This document shows positions 51,001 to 59,066 of a stretch of DNA of 64,000 nt, piece by piece. Position 1 is the first letter of the stretch; every line of letters begins with the position of its first letter. Source of the DNA: Pedobacter endophyticus (GTDB lineage: Bacteria; Bacteroidota; Bacteroidia; Sphingobacteriales; Sphingobacteriaceae); NCBI RefSeq assembly GCF_015679185.1, contig NZ_CP064939.1, positions 186,001 through 250,000 of the forward strand, given 5' to 3'. Position numbers and translations under genes: made by a program. Below the pieces are notes generated by a model. That model had not been told where the DNA came from. It worked only from the letters and a program-made list of their open reading frames with translations, and searched no databases.

Positions 51001-52188
51001 ATGTTTGAACGATTTGAATTACAGCGATTTATAAAGGTGATGAACGAACCAAACAGGTTTATTCAGGTGTTAGTTGGGCCTCGACAGGTAGGTAAAGCCA
51101 CATTAATCAATCAATTGGTTAAGCAAATTTCGATGCCTTACACATTTGAATCAGCAGATGCTGTTGTTGCAACTGATAACACATGGATTGAGAAAATCTG
51201 GAATAATGCACGTCACAAATTTGGGGGGCTTACCACTAATGAATACTTGCTGGTGATTGATGAGATTCAGAAAATTGATAACTGGAGTGAAATCATAAAG
51301 CGATTATGGGATGAGGACAAACGCAACGGGGTACATATTAAGGTAATTTTGCTGGGCTCATCGCGATTATTAATACAACAAGGATTAACTGAATCATTGG
51401 CGGGCCGTTTTGAATTAACTTATCTAGGACATTGGACTTATACAGAGATGGAAAAGGCCTTTGGTTTCACAGCAGACCAATACGTTTGGTTTGGCGGTTA
51501 TCCCGGATCAGCTGCGCTGGTTAATGATGAAGAACGTTGGAAAAATTATGTCTCCAATTCGTTAATAGAAACAAGTATTTCTAAAGATATCCTCATGCTC
51601 ACCCGGGTAGATAAACCCGCTTTAATGAAAAAACTATTCGAATTAGGTTGTCTTTATTCTGGGCAAATTCTCTCTTTTACAAAAATTTTGGGTCAACTCT
51701 CTGATGCCGGGAATACAACAACCTTATCGCACTATCTGCAGTTATTGGATACGGCCGGATTGTTGGGCGGAATTGAAAAATTCGCCGCAGATGTAGTCAG
51801 AAAGCGTTCATCCAGTCCTAAATTTCAGGTACATAACAATGCCTTGGTTACCGCACAACGAATTGAGTTTTTTGAGGAAATAAAAAAGAAACCGGCTGAA
51901 TGGGGACGAATGGTCGAATCGTCGATAGGAGCGCACCTATTAAATTCTGCCTTTGTTGAAGGTTATAACGTATTTTATTGGCGTCACAGAAACGATGAAG
52001 TAGATTTTGTTTTAGAGAAACGTGGCAAAATTATCGACATTGAGGTTAAAAGTACAGGTTTAATAACGGAAACTTCGGGAATGGAAGTCTTTAGTAAAAT
52101 GTATAATCCTGATAAGGTTCTTATGGTTGGCGCAGGAGGCTTACCTTGGCAAGAGTTTCTAAAAATTTCTCCATCGAGCCTTTTTTAA
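51001..52188 (+). CDS. AAA ATPase with DUF4143 nuclease-like domain
   Basis: This 395-residue cytoplasmic protein has an AAA domain (about 1-170), a helical/winged-helix middle (about 180-280) and a C-terminal PD-(D/E)xK-like domain (about 300-395). Walker A is VGPRQVGKATLINQL, where Ala follows the Lys instead of Thr/Ser; Walker B is YLLVIDEIQKID; LLGSSRLLIQQGLTESLAGR is the sensor region. In the C-terminal domain Asp 335 (RNDEVDFVLEKR) and E-x-K at 348-350 (IDIEVKS) form the nuclease-type core. Function is not established for the family. It is probably monocistronic. Confidence 0.88.
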   Translation: MFERFELQRFIKVMNEPNRFIQVLVGPRQVGKATLINQLVKQISMPYTFESADAVVATDNTWIEKIWNNARHKFGGLTTNEYLLVIDEIQKIDNWSEIIKRLWDEDKRNGVHIKVILLGSSRLLIQQGLTESLAGRFELTYLGHWTYTEMEKAFGFTADQYVWFGGYPGSAALVNDEERWKNYVSNSLIETSISKDILMLTRVDKPALMKKLFELGCLYSGQILSFTKILGQLSDAGNTTTLSHYLQLLDTAGLLGGIEKFAADVVRKRSSSPKFQVHNNALVTAQRIEFFEEIKKKPAEWGRMVESSIGAHLLNSAFVEGYNVFYWRHRNDEVDFVLEKRGKIIDIEVKSTGLITETSGMEVFSKMYNPDKVLMVGAGGLPWQEFLKISPSSLF

Positions 52189-52207
52189 TGAAAGTGCAAA
52201 TAATGAC

Positions 52208-52215
52208 TATATTTG
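52208..52215 (+). promoter_or_regulatory. Candidate -7 box of gatB
   Basis: TATATTTG is a perfect TAnnTTTG match 72 bases before the gatB ATG. The -33 element is poor (TTT near 52184). Confidence 0.45.
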
Positions 52216-52287
52216 CCAATAAGATCAAAAACAGATAACACCCCAACACGTGCTTGTCTGTATTCACCTGTGGTTAATAAAAAATAG

Positions 52288-53751
52288 ATGCTTTTAGAAG
52301 AAACAAGCCCACAAACCGATTTCGAACTGGTTTCAGGACTGGAAATACACGTTCAGTTAAACACAAACACCAAAATATTTTCGGCTGATAGTGCATCTTT
52401 TGGAGCGCTGCCGAACCAAAATATATCTACCGTTTCTTTGGCCTTGCCCGGTGCCTTGCCTAAATTAAATAAAGAGGTAGTATCAAAAGCGGTTCGCATT
52501 GGGCTGGCATTAAACTGTACAATCAATCAAATTAATCACTTTGATAGAAAAAATTACTTCTATGCCGATTTGCCCAAAGGCTATCAGATTACGCAAGATA
52601 ATCAACCGATTTGTGTAAACGGTTTTTTGGAAGTTGATCTGGCTGATGGTTCCACAAAGAAAATCGGTATCAACAGAATTCACTTAGAAGAAGACGCGGG
52701 TAAAAGCATTCACGATCAGGATGATAACTATTCGTTGGTTGATCTCAATCGTGCCGGTGTGCCATTAATTGAAATTGTAACCGAGCCCGATATTCGCAGT
52801 GCTGAAGAAGCATCGGCCTTATTGAGTGAAATCAGGAAACTGGTTCGCCATTTAAATGTGAGCGATGGCAATATGGAAGAGGGCAGTTTACGCTGCGATG
52901 CAAACATTTCTATTCGCCCCAATGGGTCGGACGAATTTGGAACGCGTTGCGAGGTAAAAAACCTAAATTCTATGCGTAATGTGCGCAGGGCGATGGATTT
53001 TGAGTTTGGCCGTCAGGTTGAAGTCGTTTCCGCTGGCGGGGAAATTATCCAAAGTACGTTGAATTTTGATGCCGAAAAAGGAACAACATCGCCAATGAGG
53101 ACCAAAGAAGAAGCCAATGATTACCGCTATTTCTCTGACCCCGATTTGCAGCCTATTTTCATATCCGACGATTGGCTCGCCGAAATAAAATCGGCCATGC
53201 CCGCTTTACCGAACGAAATTTCAAAACAAATGGTTTCCGAATTTGGCATTGGCAAAACTGATGCCGCTATGTTTGCCGAAAATTTTGATTTGTTAAACTA
53301 TTTCAATCGGGCTTTACCACTCGTTAACACTAAAAAAACGCTGATAAACTGGCTTATTGGCCCGGTTAGGGCATTGTTAAACGAGAAAGGAATAAGCATA
53401 GCCGAGTATAGTGTAGCGCCTGAGCAGCTAGCGGCCACCATTAACCTGGTTGATGAAAAAAAACTTACCCAGCAAATCGCTATCCAGCAGTTATTGCCCG
53501 CAATTGAGGTGCAACAAAATGCCGATGTTGCTGCACTCGCCCAATCGTTAAACCTGCTTATTTCTGAAAACAGCGACGAAATAACCGGCTTTATTGAGTC
53601 GGTATTGGCCAAATATCCCCAACAGGTTGAAGCATACAAGAAAGGCAAAAAAGGCGTTTTAGGGTTGTTTGTCGGCGATGTAATGAAGTTGGCCAAGGGC
53701 AAGGCCGATGCAAAGAAAATAAATGAATTGATACTTGAAAAATTAAAATAA
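52288..53751 (+). CDS. gatB: Aspartyl/glutamyl-tRNA amidotransferase subunit B
   Basis: GatB with GatA and GatC turns Glu-tRNA-Gln (and Asp-tRNA-Asn) into the amidated forms. The 487 residues have the GatB kinase-like core (about 10-300: GLEIHVQLNTNTKIF, FDRKNYFYADLPKGYQIT, EEGSLRCDANISIRPNG) and the C-terminal helical/YqeY-like tRNA-binding domain (about 330-487, ending LGLFVGDVMKLAKGKADAKK). Normal length. GatA and GatC are elsewhere. The stop overlaps the next gene's ATG by one base. Confidence 0.97.
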   Translation: MLLEETSPQTDFELVSGLEIHVQLNTNTKIFSADSASFGALPNQNISTVSLALPGALPKLNKEVVSKAVRIGLALNCTINQINHFDRKNYFYADLPKGYQITQDNQPICVNGFLEVDLADGSTKKIGINRIHLEEDAGKSIHDQDDNYSLVDLNRAGVPLIEIVTEPDIRSAEEASALLSEIRKLVRHLNVSDGNMEEGSLRCDANISIRPNGSDEFGTRCEVKNLNSMRNVRRAMDFEFGRQVEVVSAGGEIIQSTLNFDAEKGTTSPMRTKEEANDYRYFSDPDLQPIFISDDWLAEIKSAMPALPNEISKQMVSEFGIGKTDAAMFAENFDLLNYFNRALPLVNTKKTLINWLIGPVRALLNEKGISIAEYSVAPEQLAATINLVDEKKLTQQIAIQQLLPAIEVQQNADVAALAQSLNLLISENSDEITGFIESVLAKYPQQVEAYKKGKKGVLGLFVGDVMKLAKGKADAKKINELILEKLK

Positions 53752-54863
53752 TGAGATTAAAAAATTTAAGCCTTATCGTGTTGATCGCGATTGCTTTTAC
53801 AGCCTGTAAACCAAAAGATAGTTTTACCATTGACGGAACTTTTCAAAATGCAGGAGCAGAGAAAAAAGTTTTTCTATATGGTATGCAAAGCAGCCAAATG
53901 GTTCCAATTGATTCAACCAACTTATCCGAGAAGGGAGAATTTAAGTTCGTACGTAAAACACCGTCTGTCGATTTTTTTAGGGTTTCCATTGGCAACCACG
54001 AATATATGTTGATCGCGAAAAATGGCGATGAAATTAAACTGGAGGCCGATTTAGCCGATAAAACAATGGCTTATAAAATATCGGGTGCCAACGAGGTAGA
54101 AAAATTGGCGGAGCTGAACGACATCAGGAATAACTTTGCCAAGCAGGTAGAAAAACTTCAGGCAGATTTTGAGGCCAAAGTAGCTACACAGCCCCAAAAC
54201 AGAGCTGCAGTTTTAGAGGAAATGAAACCGCAATATGAGAAATATATTAACGAGTTAAATTCATCGATTATCAAGTTTGCACAAGATAATAAGGGAACTT
54301 TGGCCAGCTTTTATGCAATGAATACCTTAAGTCCGCAAGAATATGAGGCCGAGCTGGTAAAGTATGCTGAGGAAGTTAAGAATGAAATTAAGGGCAATGC
54401 AACCGTCGATTCGTTTGTTAAGCAAATGGCCGTGCTAAAAACCGTGCAGGTAGGAGAGATAGCGCCCGGCTTTACAGTAAACACGGCAGAAGGTAAGCCA
54501 GTGAGCCTGTCTGATTACAAGGGCAAATATGTTTTGGTTGATTTTTGGGCCTCTTGGTGCCAGCCTTGTCGTCAGGAAAATCCAAATGTTGTTAAAGTGT
54601 ATAACAAGTACAAAAATAAGAACTTCGATATTTTAGGCATTTCATTAGATACAGATAAAGATGCCTGGCTAAATGCAGTGAAAGCTGATGGCTTAACTTG
54701 GACCCACGCTTCGGAACTGAAAGATTTTAACGGAGAAACAGTTAAAAAATATCAGGTTCAGGCGATACCAGCATCATTTCTAATCGACCCGAACGGTAAA
54801 ATAGCTGCAAAAAACCTGCGTGGAGACGAGCTAGACAACTTTCTGGCCAAAACGTTACGTTAA
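53751..54863 (+). CDS. TlpA-like thiol-disulfide oxidoreductase lipoprotein
   Basis: This 370-residue protein has a lipoprotein signal (SLIVLIAIAFTAC, lipobox Cys 19), a DUF4369 domain (about 25-115), a helical linker (about 120-225) and a thioredoxin-fold domain (about 235-368) with the active site in WASWCQPCRQENP and cis-Pro in VQAIPASFLIDPNG. Such proteins reduce disulfides in the periplasm, for instance in cytochrome maturation. Its start overlaps the gatB stop, so it is translationally coupled to a tRNA amidotransferase subunit without an obvious shared function. Confidence 0.93.
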   Translation: MRLKNLSLIVLIAIAFTACKPKDSFTIDGTFQNAGAEKKVFLYGMQSSQMVPIDSTNLSEKGEFKFVRKTPSVDFFRVSIGNHEYMLIAKNGDEIKLEADLADKTMAYKISGANEVEKLAELNDIRNNFAKQVEKLQADFEAKVATQPQNRAAVLEEMKPQYEKYINELNSSIIKFAQDNKGTLASFYAMNTLSPQEYEAELVKYAEEVKNEIKGNATVDSFVKQMAVLKTVQVGEIAPGFTVNTAEGKPVSLSDYKGKYVLVDFWASWCQPCRQENPNVVKVYNKYKNKNFDILGISLDTDKDAWLNAVKADGLTWTHASELKDFNGETVKKYQVQAIPASFLIDPNGKIAAKNLRGDELDNFLAKTLR

Positions 54864-54894
54864 AAGAAACTCAATGTTAAAGTTATTTATGTCG

Positions 54895-54921
54895 TTAACA
54901 ATTTCTTAACTTAGTGTTAAC
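54895..54921 (+). promoter_or_regulatory. Pho-box-like triple direct repeat
   Basis: TTAAC occurs at 54895, 54906 and 54917, exactly 11 bases apart: TTAACA-N5-TTAACT-N5-TTAACT. One helical-turn spacing of TTAAC(A/T) is the layout of PhoP/PhoB-type sites in several phyla. It lies 46 bases before an OmpR/PhoB-type response regulator gene, so autoregulation is plausible. Confidence 0.7.
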
Positions 54922-54966
54922 TGAAAATTACATCGGAGACAGTATTTTCGTAACAAATATTTAACT

Positions 54967-55656
54967 ATGAATAACGCAGGTCAGAAAATATTAATTGTTG
55001 ACGATGAACCAGATATTCTGGAACTGATTGAATACAACCTTAAAAAAGAAGGCTATCAGGTTTTTACGGCAACCAACGGGCAGGAAGGCATAACTGTTGC
55101 TAAAAAGGTTCATCCAGACTTGATCATCCTTGATATTATGATGCCGAAGATGGACGGTATTGAGGCTTGCCGATTAATGAGGGCCATTCCCGAGTTTAAA
55201 AATACGTTCATGGTTTTTCTAACCGCCCGGAGCGAAGAATATTCGGAAATTGCAGGCTTTAATGTTGGCGCCGACGATTATATCGCCAAGCCAATAAAGC
55301 CACGGGCACTGGTTAGCCGTATCAACGCGATTTTAAGAAGAAACGCCGGAACGGAAGAAGTTTCTGAAAATAAACTGGAGATAGGCGATTTAGTGATCGA
55401 CCGTGAGGCATATCTGGTTTTTCAGGGCGGAAACAAGGTAATTCTTGCGAAAAAGGAGTTTGAATTGCTGTATCTTTTGGCATCCAAGCCTGGCAAGGTT
55501 TACACCCGTGAGTCCATTCTCAAAAATATTTGGGAAGATTCGGTTGTAGTAACCAATCGTACAATCGATGTTCATATCCGTAAACTCCGCGAAAAGCTTG
55601 GCGAAACTTATGTATCAACCGTAAAAGGTGTTGGCTATAAGTTTGAGCTTTCGTAA
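54967..55656 (+). CDS. OmpR/PhoB-type response regulator
   Basis: This 229-residue regulator has a receiver domain (about 8-125: VDDEPDILELIEYNLKKEGY, phosphoacceptor Asp in LIILDIMMPKMDG, Lys in DDYIAKPIKP) and a winged-helix DNA-binding domain (about 135-228: LAKKEFELLYLLASKPGKVY, RTIDVHIRKLREKLG, VSTVKGVGYKFEL). The YIAKPIKPR segment and overall sequence are PhoB-like. No histidine kinase gene lies beside it, so its partner is elsewhere or distant. It is followed by a terminator. Confidence 0.93.
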   Translation: MNNAGQKILIVDDEPDILELIEYNLKKEGYQVFTATNGQEGITVAKKVHPDLIILDIMMPKMDGIEACRLMRAIPEFKNTFMVFLTARSEEYSEIAGFNVGADDYIAKPIKPRALVSRINAILRRNAGTEEVSENKLEIGDLVIDREAYLVFQGGNKVILAKKEFELLYLLASKPGKVYTRESILKNIWEDSVVVTNRTIDVHIRKLREKLGETYVSTVKGVGYKFELS

Positions 55657-55677
55657 AGTAGCTTATAAAATATGGAG

Positions 55678-55718
55678 CCGCAGATTACCTGATTGATCAG
55701 TAAGTCTGCGGTTTTTTT
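55678..55718 (+). terminator. Intrinsic terminator after the response regulator
   Basis: CCGCAGATTAC and GTAAGTCTGCGG pair with one bulge around CTGATTGATCA, followed by seven T. Confidence 0.88.
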
Positions 55719-55782
55719 GTTTTTGTCATTCTGAGGGGAATTATTGGAATAAAATCATATGAACGACGTTTATATTCTTACC

Positions 55783-55888
55783 GTCTTTCCCGGGCAGGCG
55801 GAAATCCTAATGCTAAGCTAAAGCCTTTCTTTCGCTCTAGGATTTCCAATTAAATTGGGAATGACGGCCATTCGTAGTTGGCGTTCCA
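55783..55888. repeat. Dispersed repeat family A, copy 2
   Basis: CGTCTTTCCCGGGCAGGCGG, AATCCTAATGCTAAGCTAAA and GGATTTCCAATTAAATTGGG, AATGACGG align in order with 2521-2620 and share the TAGTTGGCGTT flank. It fills the first half of the 55657-56170 gap; the remainder holds a family D arm and the promoter of the next gene. Confidence 0.8.
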
Positions 55889-56045
55889 TCCATTTGGCTA
55901 ACTTATATTTAAGTAGTTGTAATCTAGTAAGTTATCAAATAATATCAATGGTAGGCAAGAAGAATTTTTTACCTATTTTGTAGTGCTCCTGAATCATTCA
56001 CTTTCCATTTTAAGCAGTGGTTTGTTAGCGTTTGACATCGGCTAG

Positions 56046-56075
56046 AGATTCTTCGCTGCGCTCAGAATGACAATG
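56046..56075. repeat. Repeat family D, single arm
   Basis: GATTCTTCGCTGCGCTCAGA with ATGACAATG is the right-hand arm of the GTCATTCTGAGCG family; the left arm may be GTCATTCTGAGGGG at 55726. Confidence 0.65.
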
Positions 56076-56139
56076 TACACGCCCACCACATTCCGCCAAT
56101 TTATCTCCGCTTAGTTTCCAAACCATAAAAATAAATCCC

Positions 56140-56147
56140 TATTTTTG
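56140..56147 (+). promoter_or_regulatory. Candidate -7 box of the RluA-type gene
   Basis: TATTTTTG matches TAnnTTTG perfectly 24 bases before the TTG start at 56171. Confidence 0.5.
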
Positions 56148-56170
56148 TACTTCATTAATCAATACCACAG

Positions 56171-56893
56171 TTGAAGTACCCAAATTTTAAAGACCTTATT
56201 CTTTTCGAAAACAATGATTTCATTGTAATTAATAAACCGCCTTTTTTAGCCTCGCTTGATGAAAGAGGTGGGAATGGAGAAACGAACGTTTTGCGCCTGG
56301 CTAAACAATACAGCCACGATGCTCAGGTTTGCCACCGTTTAGATAAGGAAACTTCGGGCGCTTTAATTATTGCGAAAAATCCCGAAGGTTATCGCCATGC
56401 TTCAATGCAGTTCGAACGTAGAAAGGTTAATAAAACCTACCACGCCGTTGTTGACGGACACGTAATCTTCGATAAATTATTGGTTGATTTGCCTATTTTA
56501 AACGATGGAAACAAAAATGTAACCATCGATCGGGCTGAGGGCAAAAGGGCTGAAACAGTTTTCGATTCCCTTAAATATTATAAGCATTATACTTTGGTTG
56601 AATGCAAGCCTATTACGGGCAGAATGCACCAAATTCGCATTCACCTTGCTACACAGCGTGCGGCGATTGTTGGCGATGAAATGTACAGAGGGAAGCCTGT
56701 TTTTCTATCCTCAATTAAACGGGGTTATAAGTTAACCAAGGGCGAAGAAGAACAGCCGATTATGAAACGCTTTGCACTGCATGCCAAACACCTCGTGTTT
56801 AAGGGACTGGATGATCAAGAAATTGTAATTGATGCGCCTTATCCGAAAGACTTTGCAACACTCATCAAGCTTTTAGATAAATTCGACGCTTAA
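56171..56893 (+). CDS. RluA-type pseudouridine synthase
   Basis: This enzyme makes pseudouridine in rRNA or tRNA. The 240 residues form the RluA-type catalytic domain with VINKPPFLASLDERGGNGET, the catalytic Asp in HRLDKETSGALIIAKN, RKVNKTYHAVVDGHV, and the C-terminal GRMHQIRIHLATQRAAIVGD motif. It lacks an N-terminal S4 domain, so it is of the TruC/RluA kind. The start is TTG at 56171, preceded by a TATTTTTG box. The exact RNA target cannot be told. Confidence 0.93.
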   Translation: MKYPNFKDLILFENNDFIVINKPPFLASLDERGGNGETNVLRLAKQYSHDAQVCHRLDKETSGALIIAKNPEGYRHASMQFERRKVNKTYHAVVDGHVIFDKLLVDLPILNDGNKNVTIDRAEGKRAETVFDSLKYYKHYTLVECKPITGRMHQIRIHLATQRAAIVGDEMYRGKPVFLSSIKRGYKLTKGEEEQPIMKRFALHAKHLVFKGLDDQEIVIDAPYPKDFATLIKLLDKFDA

Positions 56894-56923
56894 ACCTAAC
56901 ATCAGAAGAAAAATATAAATAAC

Positions 56924-58711
56924 ATGTATATCAGATTTGTAAATTACCTTGATACGATTAATCAATATCGAAAATCAAAAATATCAAACCGTAATTTCCT
57001 GATTATACTGGCTGTTATTGTTGGCGTATTAGCAGGTTTGGCCGCATCGGCACTGAAAAGCCTTACGCATCATATCGAAGAATTTTTACAATCAGATTGG
57101 CATTGGAAATATAAGTACTACCTGTATTTTGTCTTCCCGATGATTGGTATTTTTTTAACGGTTTTATATATTAAGTATTTTATCCGCAAGAGCAAGTTCG
57201 AAACCGGCTTATCGCCTTTACTTTATGCTATTTCAAAAAAATCGAGTAAGGTAGAAGCGCATAACATTTATTCTCAAATTATAACGGCTGCAATTACAGT
57301 GGGTTTTGGCGGTTCAACGGGGTTAGAGGCTCCAATTGTAACCAGCGGCTCTTCAATAGGCTCTAATTTAGGCCGGTTTTTAGGGTTGTCATACAAAGAG
57401 ATAACCATGCTGGTTGCCTGCGGTGCAGCCGCAGGTATTGCAGGTGCATTTAACAGTCCCATTGCAGGGATTGTATTTGCTATCGAAATTTTATTGCCGG
57501 AGTTTACCATACCTGCATTTATACCACTTCTGTTGTCGGCCGCAACCGCCGCAGTAGTAGCGCGTTTATTTTATACACAACAATTATTTTTTCTGGTTAC
57601 CGAAGGCTGGGAAGTTAATGCCTTGTTTTACTATGTGGTTTTGGCATTGCTAATTGGTTTGTTTTCTCTTTATTTTACCAAAGCTAACTATGCCGTAAAA
57701 GGATTTTTTTATAAAATTAAGCATCCTTATACCAAGGTTATTATTGGTGGGTTAATGCTGGGCGCTATGGTTTTTTTATGCCCAACACTCTATGGCGAGG
57801 GATATATCACCATTAAAAGCCTGTTAAAAGGCGATTACTTAGCCATTATTAACAACAGTATATTTTCAGATTATAATGATATTCCAGCCTTAGTAGTGCT
57901 GTTTACGGTGGTAACCATTTTCTTGAAATCGATTGCTACCTTAGTTACCCTCGGCGCTGGCGGTAATGGAGGAACGTTTGCCCCAAGTTTAATTATGGGA
58001 GGATTGATCGGTTTTATTTTCGCCTATCTAATCAATCTTTCTGGCTTCGCAGAGGTAAACATTTCAAATTTTATTGTTGCTGGCATGGCCGCTGCGTTAG
58101 GTTCTATTATGCATGCGCCATTGACGGGGATTTTCCTGATTGCTGAAATTACCGGTGGATATGTTTTAATGGTACCATTGATGATTACCACAGCTATTTC
58201 GTATGCAGTAAACAGAAGTTCGCAAAAACATTCGATTTATACCAAGGCCCTTGCAGATAAAGGCGAGCTATTATCGCATGAGGATAAGGATACGACGGTG
58301 TTAAATCAGATGAAATTGAAATACGTTACCGAAAAAAATTATCCAAAATTGATTATGGATGATTTAATCGCGACTAAAATGAATGAAATTATCCAGTCTC
58401 ATAAAAATATTTGTGCCGTTACGGATGAATTAGACGATTTTAAAGGCGTTGTTTATGTGGAGGATATTTTTAGCGAATTGATAAGCAACGAAGATAAAGA
58501 TAAAATCACGGTGTCGCATTTCGTTCAATCAGCACCTGTTGTCGTTAACGAAACCGACGATTTGAAAATCGTTCTGAAAAAAATGGAACAAGAAAATGCA
58601 TGGATCTTACCTGTTGTTAACAACCAAAATCAATTTTTGGGCTTTGTTTCTAAAACCTTAATTTTTAACAAATACAGGGCCTTGTTAATGCGACAAGGAG
58701 ATTACCTATAA
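56924..58711 (+). CDS. ClC-type chloride channel or exchanger with CBS domains
   Basis: This 595-residue protein has about 12 membrane helices (residues 20-430) and a C-terminal pair of CBS domains (about 455-590). The gating Glu lies in GGSTGLEAPIVTSGSSIG, where the usual G-(K/R)-E-G-P reads G-L-E-A-P, and GGNGGTFAPSLIMGG carries the GGxFxP signature. The first selectivity loop (GSGIP in other ClC proteins) is not clearly matched by KSKFETGLSPLLY. It may carry chloride by channel or proton antiport; the sequence does not decide. It lies 30 bases after the RluA-type gene. Confidence 0.92.
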   Translation: MYIRFVNYLDTINQYRKSKISNRNFLIILAVIVGVLAGLAASALKSLTHHIEEFLQSDWHWKYKYYLYFVFPMIGIFLTVLYIKYFIRKSKFETGLSPLLYAISKKSSKVEAHNIYSQIITAAITVGFGGSTGLEAPIVTSGSSIGSNLGRFLGLSYKEITMLVACGAAAGIAGAFNSPIAGIVFAIEILLPEFTIPAFIPLLLSAATAAVVARLFYTQQLFFLVTEGWEVNALFYYVVLALLIGLFSLYFTKANYAVKGFFYKIKHPYTKVIIGGLMLGAMVFLCPTLYGEGYITIKSLLKGDYLAIINNSIFSDYNDIPALVVLFTVVTIFLKSIATLVTLGAGGNGGTFAPSLIMGGLIGFIFAYLINLSGFAEVNISNFIVAGMAAALGSIMHAPLTGIFLIAEITGGYVLMVPLMITTAISYAVNRSSQKHSIYTKALADKGELLSHEDKDTTVLNQMKLKYVTEKNYPKLIMDDLIATKMNEIIQSHKNICAVTDELDDFKGVVYVEDIFSELISNEDKDKITVSHFVQSAPVVVNETDDLKIVLKKMEQENAWILPVVNNQNQFLGFVSKTLIFNKYRALLMRQGDYL

Positions 58712-59066
58712 GAGCCTCACCCTATTAACAGGTCTGCTTTTTGTTCTTTGCTGCTATCCATCTCCGGAAGAGAGGGAACGGAAATTCAGTGGTTTGAACC
58801 ATTGGGTTAAACTTACCGAAACACAAAAAGGCCATGGTACAAAGCAAATCGATTATCTAATTGCAATACAATATTTTGTGCCAAAAACTTTTCGCTCTTA
58901 ATGTCTGTGGTTTTTAGTACTGTTACGTACTTCTCTTTTCAAAAGAAAGCAAACAGAAATTAGGTGTTAACTATTTGGTTTAACCCACCAAACCACAAAA
59001 ACCCTCTCTTTTGGAGAGGGCTGTTGCTAATTTTGCCTTAGTTCTGCCTTTCAGGGGGAGAGGCTT
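58712..59066. other. 355-bp gap with hairpin remnants
   Basis: No gene is seen between the convergent ClC and sigma-54 activator genes. The clearest structure is CCCTCTC-TTTT-GGAGAGGG near 59001; CCTATTAACAGG and GGGGGAGAGGC units resemble the ends of repeat family F. No strong terminator for either gene was found. Confidence 0.6.
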
